Below, one piece after another: positions 16,723 through 24,738 of a DNA stretch of 64,000 bases. The position numbers and the translations under genes are program-made. Location: NCBI RefSeq assembly GCF_900112365.1, contig NZ_FOLQ01000022.1:28876-92875 (forward strand). The letters are read 5' to 3'. The notes below the pieces were generated by a model. That model searched no databases. It was not told where the DNA came from and saw only the letters and a list, made by a program, of their open reading frames with translations. Source of the stretch: Spirosoma endophyticum. GTDB taxonomy: Bacteria; Bacteroidota; Bacteroidia; Cytophagales; Spirosomataceae. Positions within the stretch are counted from its first letter, which is position 1. Each line of letters starts with the position of its first letter.

Positions 16723-17496
16723 CAGTTGCCAGTTCGTCAATTCGTCCATCATGCCGTAGGCCGTGAGGTCGTATTGGCAGGGAACAACAGATATGTAGTT
16801 CTGCGACAGTGCGTACTCGTCGGTGTCTTCGGCGTGGGTATCGAAATTGACGAAATCGCCCGCCAGCCAGAAATACCGACGACCGTTTGGATCGCGTCGT
16901 TCATCGAACACCTCCTGCCATTTGGCGTTGGCCTGCCGACAAATCCTGATGCCTTGCAAAGGCTCGGCCGTGCGAGCCGGAAAGTTGACGTTCAGGGCTG
17001 TTCCACGTTTCAGCCCTCGTTCCAGTACGTTACGGGAGATGGACAGAATATGTTCGTGTGTATGCGAAAAATCGGGTTGTCGGGTGAAGTCGCCGAGTGA
17101 GAAACCAATGGCCGGAATGCCCTCAATAGCCGCTTCGATGGCCGCCGACATCGTTCCCGAATAAAGAATACTGATGGACGAATTGCTGCCGTGGTTGATG
17201 CCGCTGACGACCAGATCGGGAGCGCGATCTTTTAATACGTGGTGTTTGGCCAGTTTTACGCAATCGGCAGGTGTTCCCGAACATTCGTATGCCGGCACAT
17301 CGCCATAAATATCGGACGGGTAGAGACGTATCGGATTGGAAATCGTAATGGCGTGACCCATACCCGATTGCGGACTATTAGGGGCCACCACGACGACCGT
17401 GCCTAACTGCTTCATTAACTCAACGAGCGTTCGAATGCCGTGGGCCGTGATGCCATCGTCATTCGTAACTAAAATAAGGGGCTTTTGCTCAGCCAT
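16720..17496 (-). CDS. surE: 5'/3'-nucleotidase SurE
   Basis: The product is about 258 residues from the chosen start. That ATG gives MAEQKPLILVTNDDGI, the usual SurE N-terminus; an in-frame ATG 78 bases upstream would add an unrelated Cys/Pro-rich leader. The metal-binding Asp pair is in TNDDG and the Asn ligand in GINHGSN. SurE dephosphorylates nucleoside 5'- and 3'-monophosphates and short polyphosphates in the cytosol. It lies downstream of an AraC regulator gene on the same strand, 107 bases apart, with no obvious functional link. Confidence 0.93.
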   Translation of the reverse strand: MAEQKPLILVTNDDGITAHGIRTLVELMKQLGTVVVVAPNSPQSGMGHAITISNPIRLYPSDIYGDVPAYECSGTPADCVKLAKHHVLKDRAPDLVVSGINHGSNSSISILYSGTMSAAIEAAIEGIPAIGFSLGDFTRQPDFSHTHEHILSISRNVLERGLKRGTALNVNFPARTAEPLQGIRICRQANAKWQEVFDERRDPNGRRYFWLAGDFVNFDTHAEDTDEYALSQNYISVVPCQYDLTAYGMMDELTNWQL

Positions 17497-17602
17497 GAAT
17501 TGTGGAGTATTGACTATTAATAACGCTAAACTACGCAAATACGGGCAAGGTGTAGATGAAATTTGTGTGTTCAAGCCCGCAACTGGATTCGTTGCGTTAC
17601 GT

Positions 17603-18448
17603 TCAGACTTGATGTCGTTTCTTAAACTGTAGGGGATTCTCGCCCGTTACGCGCCGGAAAATCTTGTTGAAATAGGATAAGCTTTCGAAGCCACTGGCGA
17701 AGCAGGCCTCTGTTACGTTGCTGTCGAGGATAAGCAATTTCTGCGCCTGACTGATGCGATACTGGTTCAGAAACTGCGTGAACGTCAGGTGAGTCATGCG
17801 TTTGAAATACCGGCAGAAAGCAGCGATTGTCAGGTTCGTCAGGGCGGCCACTTCGGCGATGTCGAGTTTGCGCTGGTAGTTGTCCTCAATAAATTGATAC
17901 GTTCGTTTCAATCGCTGCTGCTCTTTCAGATTGTAGGCGTTCGTAACGGTTTTACCATGTAGAAACGTTACGTCAGTGCTGGTCGCTAATTGCTGGAAAA
18001 TGGTCAGCAGCGCCATGATTCGCTCGAAAGGCGGGAGCGTTGCCAAAGCTTCGAGTCGTTCGCCAACAGTACGTTTGGTTTCGCCGTGAAACGAAATGCC
18101 GGTTCGGGCCATCTCGAATAGCCGGGCAATGGCTGAAAACTCCGGTGCCTGCCAGAACTGATCGCCCAGGAACGATTCCTTTAACTGAACGACCACTTTT
18201 CGGTGGTCGGTTTTGACGCCGTAATCGAAGTTGAGGTGCGGGATATTTGGTCCGATGAATACCAGATCACTTCCTTCATAGCGTGATATATGATCCCCCA
18301 CGTGCCGGGTTCCGTTGGCTCCGGTAATGTACACAATTTCGTATTCGGGATGATAATGCCACAGGAAAACATCGCTCAGCCGGGGCGTTAGCAGGATATG
18401 AAAGGAGCTGTCCGTATCGGGTCGAATTTGCTCTAAAGCCAGCTTCAT
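17603..18448 (-). CDS. AraC family transcriptional regulator with cupin sensor
   Basis: The 281-residue protein has an N-terminal cupin (LWHYHPEYEIVYI-type FLWHYHPEYEIVYITGANG, residues ~25-45) and a C-terminal double helix-turn-helix (residues ~180-281) containing IAEVAALTNLTIAAFCRYFK and EACFASGFESLSYFNKIFRR. Cupin-AraC proteins usually sense sugars and control carbohydrate genes. It is divergent from the PhyH dioxygenase gene 260 bases away, which is a plausible target. The gap holds a repeat and a promoter core for the dioxygenase. Confidence 0.9.
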   Translation of the reverse strand: MKLALEQIRPDTDSSFHILLTPRLSDVFLWHYHPEYEIVYITGANGTRHVGDHISRYEGSDLVFIGPNIPHLNFDYGVKTDHRKVVVQLKESFLGDQFWQAPEFSAIARLFEMARTGISFHGETKRTVGERLEALATLPPFERIMALLTIFQQLATSTDVTFLHGKTVTNAYNLKEQQRLKRTYQFIEDNYQRKLDIAEVAALTNLTIAAFCRYFKRMTHLTFTQFLNQYRISQAQKLLILDSNVTEACFASGFESLSYFNKIFRRVTGENPLQFKKRHQV

Positions 18449-18466
18449 AGGAAAAGGGTTTTAAAC

Positions 18467-18562
18467 ACTTTAACACAGAGATAGCGGAGGAGGATAGAGT
18501 TTCACAGAGAAATGATTATGTCAAATCCTCTGTGTATCTCCGTGCATCTCTGTGGTATAATT
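18467..18562. repeat. inverted repeat, CACAGAGAT...CCGTGCATCTCTGTG class
   Basis: The left arm (ACACAGAGATAGCGGAGGAG...TTTCACAGAGA) and right arm (TCCTCTGTGTATCTCCGTGC, ATCTCTGTGG) are imperfect complements. This CACAGAG/CTCTGTG word set is seen widely between genes in bacterial genomes. It occupies most of the AraC-PhyH gap. Confidence 0.65.
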
Positions 18563-18665
18563 TTTTATCAGACTTGCCCATAAATTATAACTATACCCTG
18601 AGTTTAGAGCAATATAGTGCAAAAAACGGCCAGTATTGATGTGGAAACGTAGTGGCGTGGCTAAC

Positions 18666-18673
18666 TACCTTTG
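18666..18673 (+). promoter_or_regulatory. candidate -7 box (TACCTTTG) for the PhyH gene
   Basis: A perfect TAnnTTTG 35 bases before the start codon of the dioxygenase gene. No -33 element is obvious, which would fit activator control by the divergent AraC protein. Confidence 0.5.
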
Positions 18674-18707
18674 ATTCAATAAAAACACCTTAACATCCTA
18701 ATCGCTA

Positions 18708-19703
18708 ATGGAAACGATGCAACCCACAGGTAAGCCTGCCGCGATGGCTTCGACAATGATTCCCGATAATGCACATAAACACATTCCGGGAAACCCATCC
18801 ACCGCCACCAGCAGCAAAATCCACTTAAACGACCGCTCAAACCAGAAACCGCTACGTGTGCTGTCGGAAGCCGACTGGCAATTCTGGAAACACAACGGAT
18901 ACATTGTAATTAAACAGGCCGTTCCCAAAGAGCAGGCCGATCGACTCGCCAGTTTTCTGTGGGAGTTTGAGGAAAAAGACCCGAACGATCAGACGACCTG
19001 GTATGCGCCACCCCGCGCCGAAATGAAAATGAAAGAGTTGACCAACAGCGGTATGGTTGAACTGTATAACCACCAATACGAATGGGATAACCGGCAGTAC
19101 CCACGCGTGTACGATGCGTTTGTTGACATCTGGGGAACCGAGAAATTGTGGGTGACCATCGACCGCGCCAACCTGAACTTGCCCGTTCGGCCGGGTTACG
19201 AATTCAAAGGATTTATTCACTGGGATTATGACCCTGAAACCCGTCCGCAGAACGTACAGGGCGTGCTGGCACTGGCCGATCAGACCGACGAGAACATGGG
19301 TGGTTTTCAGTGCCTGCCCGAACTCTACCGAACCTACGACACCTGGAAATTAACCCAACCCGCCGACCGCAACCGGTTCAAACCTGATACCGCGGGTTTC
19401 GACTTCGTGAAGGTGAAAATGGAAGCGGGCGACCTGCTGATTTTTAACAGTACGCAACCGCACGGCATTCGCCCGAATCTCTCCACCGATAAAGTAAGAA
19501 TGGCGCAATACATTTCCATGATGCCCGCCGAAGAAGATAACGAAGCCCTGCGGCAGTGGCGCATTACGTCCTGGCGCGATCGGCAGGCTCCTGAGGGCTA
19601 CGCGTTTCCCGGCGACCCGCGCAACTGGGAAAAGGAGCGTTACCAAACCGCCGAACTTTCCCCACTGGGCCGGAAGTTGCTGGGTCTGGATAGCTGGGAA
19701 TAA
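18708..19703 (+). CDS. phytanoyl-CoA dioxygenase (PhyH) family Fe(II)/2-oxoglutarate enzyme
   Basis: This is a 331-residue cytosolic protein with a double-stranded beta-helix. The iron facial triad is visible as HWD in KGFIHWDYDPE (residues ~172-174) and the distal His in NSTQPHGIRPN (~residue 248), followed by an Arg (KVR) that would bind 2-oxoglutarate. PhyH proteins hydroxylate small molecules or side chains; the substrate here is unknown. The first 45 residues are Pro/Thr/Ser-rich and probably disordered, so a later start (e.g. at Met9 or Met16) is possible. Its stop codon is the first three bases of a 73-base palindrome. Confidence 0.85.
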   Translation: METMQPTGKPAAMASTMIPDNAHKHIPGNPSTATSSKIHLNDRSNQKPLRVLSEADWQFWKHNGYIVIKQAVPKEQADRLASFLWEFEEKDPNDQTTWYAPPRAEMKMKELTNSGMVELYNHQYEWDNRQYPRVYDAFVDIWGTEKLWVTIDRANLNLPVRPGYEFKGFIHWDYDPETRPQNVQGVLALADQTDENMGGFQCLPELYRTYDTWKLTQPADRNRFKPDTAGFDFVKVKMEAGDLLIFNSTQPHGIRPNLSTDKVRMAQYISMMPAEEDNEALRQWRITSWRDRQAPEGYAFPGDPRNWEKERYQTAELSPLGRKLLGLDSWE

Positions 19704-19773
19704 TCGAATCAGGATGACATAGCCGTGCCACGGTTTAAAACCGTGGCACGGCTATGTCATCCTGATTCGATTA
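19701..19773. repeat. perfect 36-bp-arm palindrome
   Basis: Arms 19701-19736 and 19738-19773 are exact complements around one base. It starts with the PhyH stop codon and lies upstream of the LysR gene. No T-run follows, so it may not be a simple terminator. Confidence 0.9.
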
Positions 19774-19795
19774 TATTATGTTTATTGAGTTGCGT

Positions 19796-19803
19796 TATCT
19801 TTG
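19796..19803 (+). promoter_or_regulatory. candidate -7 box (TATCTTTG) for the LysR gene
   Basis: A perfect TAnnTTTG 26 bases upstream of the LysR start codon, after the palindrome. Confidence 0.5.
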
Positions 19804-19828
19804 AGGCTACTTCTCAGCAAAAAAAAAC

Positions 19829-20734
19829 ATGCTCTCATCCCGCCACCTGATTTTCATGGAAGTGGCCCGTTTGTTAAGCTTTACCAAAGCCAGCCAGACG
19901 TTATTCCTCAGCCAGTCGGCGATCAGCAAGCAGATCAAATCGTTGGAGTATTTTTACAAAACAGGACTGTTTGAGCGACACGGTAACAGCATAAGTCTGA
20001 CGCAAACCGGGCAGGCATTGTATGCTAAATTGCTGGAAGCTAATCAGCTACAGGAAGATTTGCATCAGGAACTACAGCAAATCAATGAGGACTTTTCGCC
20101 ACCTACCAAACTGGCCATTGGTGCGAGCACGACCATCAGTTTATACGTATTGCCACCGGTTCTCTCGGCTTACCTGAACCGATACCCTAACATTCAGATC
20201 AACGTACTGAACCGCAATTCAACGAATATTCAGAATGCCCTGCTGGCTCACGATATTGACATTGGAATTGTTGAAGGACTGACCCGAATCAACACGCTCG
20301 TCTATACCCCGTTTATGACCGACGATGTGCTGGCGGTCTGCTCAGCCCGGAGTCCGCTACGTGGTCGAACGCTTACCATAGACGACCTACCTACTATTCC
20401 ACTGGCGGTACGGGAGAATGGATCGGGTACACTGGCTATCATGGAAGATGTGTTGAGTAAGCGAGGCATTGCTCTGTCAGCGCTACGTATCCTGATTCGA
20501 CTGGGTGGTACGGAAGCCTTAAAAAACTTCGTGCTGGCCGATACCTGTCTTGCTTTTTTACCCAAGCGGGCTATTTTGAAAGAATTACTGGCCGGAGAAT
20601 TGGTAGAAGTGCCCATTCAGGACTTGCCCATTCAGCGTACTTTCTACTTTATTCAGCGGAAAGGAACGGAAAACAGTCGGCTCGTCAGCGCTTTTATTCA
20701 ATTTATGCAACGCCATTATTCCATAAAGGAATAA
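19829..20734 (+). CDS. LysR family transcriptional regulator
   Basis: The 301-residue protein has a typical N-terminal winged helix (FMEVARLLSFTKASQTLFLS, QSAISKQIKSLE, residues ~8-40) and a C-terminal periplasmic-binding-like effector domain. LysR regulators bind as tetramers and usually control a neighbouring gene. Threonine synthase starts 64 bases downstream on the same strand, so it could be co-transcribed or regulated, but LysR proteins usually control divergent genes and none is close here. The effector is unknown. Confidence 0.92.
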   Translation: MLSSRHLIFMEVARLLSFTKASQTLFLSQSAISKQIKSLEYFYKTGLFERHGNSISLTQTGQALYAKLLEANQLQEDLHQELQQINEDFSPPTKLAIGASTTISLYVLPPVLSAYLNRYPNIQINVLNRNSTNIQNALLAHDIDIGIVEGLTRINTLVYTPFMTDDVLAVCSARSPLRGRTLTIDDLPTIPLAVRENGSGTLAIMEDVLSKRGIALSALRILIRLGGTEALKNFVLADTCLAFLPKRAILKELLAGELVEVPIQDLPIQRTFYFIQRKGTENSRLVSAFIQFMQRHYSIKE

Positions 20735-20798
20735 CTCATGCCAAAACGATATTTGCTTCATATGTTGTTAACCGGCACTTTTCGGGAAAAATACAACC

Positions 20799-21998
20799 AT
20801 GAGCCTTGTCATAACTTCATCACTTTTAAGCGATTTGCATTGTTCGCAATGCGGGTCGGTCCACGACGCACTCATCCGTCAAACCCTCTCTAATTGTTGC
20901 CAGGCTCCTCTTTTGTGTACCTATTCGCTGGATCGAAGCGTCCTCCAGAAAGCCGATTTAGTAACACGTAGCAAGTCGCTCTGGCGCTACGAAGAGTTGT
21001 TGCCCGTTATTCAACCCGAAAATCAGATTAGTTTAGGCGAAGGATTTACGCCCCTCTTAACCCTCAATCGATTAGCTAGTAATCACGGATTTAAACGCCT
21101 TACGCTAAAAGATGAAGGCCTTAATCCAACTGGCTCGTTCAAGGCGAGGGGATTGTGTATGGCGATCTCGAAAGCCAAAGAAAACGGCGAAGTTGCCTGC
21201 ATTATCCCAACGGCGGGCAATGCGGGTGTAGCTATGGCGGCCTACTGCGCTCGGGCGGGTTTAGACGCCGTTGTGGTTATGCCACGCCACACACCCGAAG
21301 CGTTTAAGGAAGAGTGTATTGGCTATGGCGCTCAACTTATTCTGGTCGATGGCCTGATCAATGATTGCGCCGTTAAAGTGCAGGAATTAATGCAGCAAGG
21401 GAGCTATTTTGACGTATCGACGCTGAAAGAACCGTATCGGCTGGAAGGGAAAAAAACGATGGGCTACGAGATTGCTGAACAACTGGATTGGCAATTGCCG
21501 GATGTGATCATGTACCCAACCGGTGGCGGAACGGGACTGATTGGCATCTGGAAAGCCTTCCACGAAATGAAAGCACTAGGCTGGCTGGCGCAAGAACAGA
21601 AGCTTCCGCGGATGGTGGCCGTGCAGGCCGAGAACTGCGCCCCCGTGGTTGATACGTATCTGGGGAAACAGACCAACAGCAAACAGTACATTGGCAAACC
21701 AACACTTGCCAACGGTCTGGCCGTACCACGCCCCATTGGTGAACCTCTGATGCTCAATGTACTACGTGAGTCGGGAGGGACGGCCCTTGCCGTATCGGAA
21801 GACGACATGCTGGAAGGCGTCAGTGAGCTGGCTCGTTACGAGGGCATTTTTGCCGCTCCCGAAGGCGGAGCGATTTGGGCTGCCACGAAGAAATTATTGC
21901 ACCAAGGATGGCTTCAGCCCGATGAGCACGTATTGCTGTTGAACACCGGTTCCGGTCAGAAATACCTGGATAATATCAAAGGAAAGTGGTATCGCTAA
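20799..21998 (+). CDS. thrC: threonine synthase
   Basis: This is a 399-residue fold-type II PLP enzyme. The PLP lysine is in NPTGSFKARG (residue ~114), with the phosphate-binding turn PTGGGTGLIG (~230). The N-terminus has a small zinc-ribbon-like CSQCG...CC unit, as in many threonine synthases. It would convert O-phosphohomoserine to threonine. A threonine dehydratase-like or diaminopropionate-type lyase is less likely given the zinc-ribbon start. No other threonine pathway gene is adjacent. Confidence 0.85.
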   Translation: MSLVITSSLLSDLHCSQCGSVHDALIRQTLSNCCQAPLLCTYSLDRSVLQKADLVTRSKSLWRYEELLPVIQPENQISLGEGFTPLLTLNRLASNHGFKRLTLKDEGLNPTGSFKARGLCMAISKAKENGEVACIIPTAGNAGVAMAAYCARAGLDAVVVMPRHTPEAFKEECIGYGAQLILVDGLINDCAVKVQELMQQGSYFDVSTLKEPYRLEGKKTMGYEIAEQLDWQLPDVIMYPTGGGTGLIGIWKAFHEMKALGWLAQEQKLPRMVAVQAENCAPVVDTYLGKQTNSKQYIGKPTLANGLAVPRPIGEPLMLNVLRESGGTALAVSEDDMLEGVSELARYEGIFAAPEGGAIWAATKKLLHQGWLQPDEHVLLLNTGSGQKYLDNIKGKWYR

Positions 21999-22004
21999 TG
22001 GATT

Positions 22005-22039
22005 GGTAGCATCCGGTTTATTCACTACCGAGTGCTACC
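22005..22039. terminator. possible terminator between convergent thrC and trhO
   Basis: GGTAGCA pairs with TGCTACC across a 21-base loop. The genes converge with only 19 bases between them, and the hairpin overlaps the trhO stop codon. No long U-run, so it is weak. Confidence 0.35.
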
Positions 22040-22998
22040 TCTACCCGTTGCCCCTGCCGACTCTTGTAACCCTGAATGGGGGAGTAGCTTTGGGTTTGCT
22101 TGCCGTAATAACCCGTACCGTCGTAAGCACGGATATTGGGGTCCTGTTTGCAATCGTCGGTGCAGGTGCCGCCGTGCTCGTGACCGCAGTTTTCGCAGAG
22201 CGTAATATGGTTATTGCAGAGCGGGCTGGCGCAGTTGATCATCCGGCTGGTAGGGGTTCCGCACCGGTAGCAGGTCGATACAATGGCCGGATTGATGTGG
22301 TTAACGGGCACCGTTACGCGGTTGTCGAACACGTAGCACTCGCCGTCAAAATCTTCGCCACCGGCTTCCATGCCATATTTGATGATACCGCCGTGGAGCT
22401 GATACACATTCTCGAATCCCTGAGCGAGCAAGTAAGCCGATGCTTTTTCGCACTTGATACCGCCCGTGCAATAGGTAACAATTTTTTTGCCCGAGTTTTT
22501 CAGATGCTCGATTTCGGCCACATGCTCGGGGAGTTCGCGCAGGTTTTCCATATCGAACGTAATGGCCCCTTTAAACTTTCCAACCTCGTGTTCGTAGTTC
22601 GACCGCATATCGACCAGCACAACGTCGGGATCGTTTTTGAGCTGCCGAAATTCCTCCGGTTCGAGGTGAATGCCGGTTTGACGAAGTGGATTGACGCCTA
22701 GTTCGGAGTGAACAATCTCGGCTTTTACCCGCACGTGCAGTTTCTGAAATGTGTGCCCATCGGCTTCGTCTACCTTAAACTCAATCCCGGCGAAACGCGG
22801 ATCAGCATGCAGCGCGGCCATGTACGCTTCACAATCAGCGGTCAGGCCCGATACGGTTCCGTTCAACCCTTCGGGGGCCACAATAATACGTCCCAGCAGA
22901 TTCAACTGGAGACATAGCAAATGATGCTCCTCGCGATATTGCTCGGGGTTTTCGATGGGTGAATAGATATAATAAAGAAGGACGCGGTACGGTTTCAT
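22018..22998 (-). CDS. trhO: tRNA uridine-34 hydroxylase TrhO (YceA, rhodanese family)
   Basis: The protein is 326 residues from the MKPYRVLLYY start; the ATG 12 bases earlier adds only four residues. The N-terminal UPF0176 domain is followed by a rhodanese domain with the active-site Cys in VTYCTGGIKCEK (the CTGGIRCE signature). A C-terminal cysteine-rich zinc-binding part follows (CYRCG...CASPLCNNH...CENCGHEH). TrhO makes 5-hydroxyuridine at tRNA position 34 in an oxygen-dependent way. The match is strong over the full length. Confidence 0.93.
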   Translation of the reverse strand: MKPYRVLLYYIYSPIENPEQYREEHHLLCLQLNLLGRIIVAPEGLNGTVSGLTADCEAYMAALHADPRFAGIEFKVDEADGHTFQKLHVRVKAEIVHSELGVNPLRQTGIHLEPEEFRQLKNDPDVVLVDMRSNYEHEVGKFKGAITFDMENLRELPEHVAEIEHLKNSGKKIVTYCTGGIKCEKASAYLLAQGFENVYQLHGGIIKYGMEAGGEDFDGECYVFDNRVTVPVNHINPAIVSTCYRCGTPTSRMINCASPLCNNHITLCENCGHEHGGTCTDDCKQDPNIRAYDGTGYYGKQTQSYSPIQGYKSRQGQRVEVALGSE

Positions 22999-23059
22999 TA
23001 GCAAAAGCAACGTTTATCGTTTATCCCGATGATAAGTAGATATACAAAATTAAACCAAA

Positions 23060-23166
23060 ACAGTGATTAGTCGTCAGCCGTTAGTCAATAGTAGTAGTAA
23101 GTTGTAATGTATAAGGTATAATTTGCGCAGCACTTACGACTTATTGCCTGACGACTGACGACTATT
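23060..23166. repeat. inverted repeat, GATTAGTCGTCAGCCGTTAG class
   Basis: AGTCGTCAGCCGTTAGTCAA on the left faces GCCTGACGACTGACGACTAT on the right with a 60-base middle. The right arm touches the start codon of the kinase gene. Insertion A in the addB-like gene uses the same words. Confidence 0.65.
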
Positions 23167-23802
23167 ATGCACATCGCCATCACCGGAAATATTGGGGCTG
23201 GAAAAACAACGCTGGCTGAGCAACTGGCCGCTCATTATGGCTGGGAAGTATTATACGAAGCCGTTGAAGGAAATCCGTATCTGGCTGATTTTTATGACGA
23301 TATGCCACGCTGGTCATTTAATCTGCAAATCTATTTCCTGAACAGTCGATTCGCTCAGGTTAAAAAAATCATGGATATCCAGCAGGCGAATCGAGTCGCA
23401 TCTCATCCGAAGACGGTTGTGCAGGATCGAACGATTTATGAAGATGCGGCTATTTTTGCCCGTAACCTCTATCAAAATGCCAGCATGACCGAGCGCGACT
23501 ATGATACGTATCAACATTTATTTGCGAACATGATGAGCCTCGTTCGTCCCCCGGACCTTATGATTTATTTACGAGCCAGTCTGCCTAAACTTCGCGAACA
23601 GATCCAGAAGCGTGGGCGGTCGTATGAGCAACGTATCAGCGACGAGTATTTGACCAGCCTGAACCAGCTCTACGAAGAGTTTGTGGCTTCCTATCAATTT
23701 GGCCCCGTACTGGTTCTGGACGTGAATGCGCTCGATTATGCCAACAAGCCAACTGATTTTAAGTACGTATTGGATCAGATTGACGCCCAATTGAAGATTT
23801 GA
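23167..23802 (+). CDS. deoxynucleoside kinase
   Basis: This 211-residue cytosolic enzyme has the dNK fold: P-loop GNIGAGKTT at residues 6-14, the catalytic Glu in YEAVEGNP (residue ~37), the QDRTIYEDA motif (DRS-like) near residue 87, and the LID arginines in KRGRSYEQR. These phosphorylate deoxyadenosine, deoxyguanosine or pyrimidine deoxynucleosides for salvage. The specificity is not readable. A repeat abuts the start codon. Confidence 0.9.
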   Translation: MHIAITGNIGAGKTTLAEQLAAHYGWEVLYEAVEGNPYLADFYDDMPRWSFNLQIYFLNSRFAQVKKIMDIQQANRVASHPKTVVQDRTIYEDAAIFARNLYQNASMTERDYDTYQHLFANMMSLVRPPDLMIYLRASLPKLREQIQKRGRSYEQRISDEYLTSLNQLYEEFVASYQFGPVLVLDVNALDYANKPTDFKYVLDQIDAQLKI

Positions 23803-23851
23803 CTTTAACTTGCTGCTAATTGATAACCGTAGAAGAAAGGCGTGCTGAGCG

Positions 23852-24517
23852 ATGAAAGGAAGTAAGTTAGATCTATGTCTGAGTCGGGGTTATTTTCGGA
23901 TGCATCAGGAGATTTTCACCTGCAATGCCGTCCTTTTTGACTACCGGGTATGCTCCGTACATTGGCTACGTCTTGTCCTGGCGAATGTCAGATACGGAGC
24001 AAAGCAACTCAGGCTGTTGCGAAGCAACGAAAAGTTCTCTGTGGCTATTAAACCGTTAGCGCTGTCAGAAGAACTGGAGACGCTCTATGCGATCTATAAA
24101 GAAGCCATAAATTTCGACGCTCCCAACTCGGTTGAAGCCTGCCTGTTTGATGGAGCCACCTACAACATGTTTGATACGTACGTCATCGAAGTGCGGGATG
24201 AAAACCGACTGATTGCCGCTGGTATTTTCGACAATGGTGCACAAAGTATTGCCGGCATTATGAATTTTTACCACCCCGACTATCGTAAATATAGCCTGGG
24301 TAAATACCTGATGCTACTGAAAATCAACCACGCCCGACTTCAGCAAAAAGCGTATTACTACCCCGGCTACATGGCCAACGATTTCCCCAAATTTGATTAT
24401 AAGCTGTTTCCCTGCGAAGCTGCTACCGAAGTGTTCGACAGCTTTCGAACCCTATGGCTCCCTTTTTCGTGGGAAACTGTAACGGCCCTTTCTGCCGATA
24501 TTATGGGGGAAGGTTAA
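23852..24517 (+). CDS. Ate1-like arginyl-tRNA-protein transferase (GNAT fold)
   Basis: The 221-residue protein ends in the transferase-type motif DYRKYSLGKYLMLLKI, AR..QKAYYYPGY, which matches the C-terminal domain of Ate1/Bpt arginyl- or leucyl-transferases. The N-terminus (CLSRGYFRMHQEIFTC) resembles the cysteine-containing N-domain of Ate1. These enzymes add Arg or Leu from tRNA to N-terminal acidic or oxidised residues to make N-degrons. It is shorter than eukaryotic Ate1 and the N-domain is reduced. It starts 49 bases after the kinase, so may be co-transcribed. Confidence 0.72.
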   Translation: MKGSKLDLCLSRGYFRMHQEIFTCNAVLFDYRVCSVHWLRLVLANVRYGAKQLRLLRSNEKFSVAIKPLALSEELETLYAIYKEAINFDAPNSVEACLFDGATYNMFDTYVIEVRDENRLIAAGIFDNGAQSIAGIMNFYHPDYRKYSLGKYLMLLKINHARLQQKAYYYPGYMANDFPKFDYKLFPCEAATEVFDSFRTLWLPFSWETVTALSADIMGEG

Positions 24518-24656
24518 AATGACTTTGCCAATCTTTAGGCTTTTGAATACAATTTTACTCCGTAGTTGATTTATAGAACTATTTGGAGAATTGGTTTTAC
24601 TTTTTTATAATTGTGTCAACATTACACTTTCTTTGATTTTAAGCATTTGCAACATT

Positions 24657-24709
24657 GGGTTAAAACTCAGCGCAACGGATCTTTACCATTCGCGCTGGGC
24701 TAAAACTCA
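24657..24709 (+). promoter_or_regulatory. direct repeat GGG(T/C)TAAAACTCA, candidate operator
   Basis: GGGTTAAAACTCA and GGGCTAAAACTCA start exactly 40 bases apart, about four DNA turns, upstream of the GH127 start codon. They could be sites for an activator or repressor of the arabinosidase operon. Confidence 0.45.
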
Positions 24710-24738
24710 CTGTTATACAGTAGTTTAATCAGCCTAAC

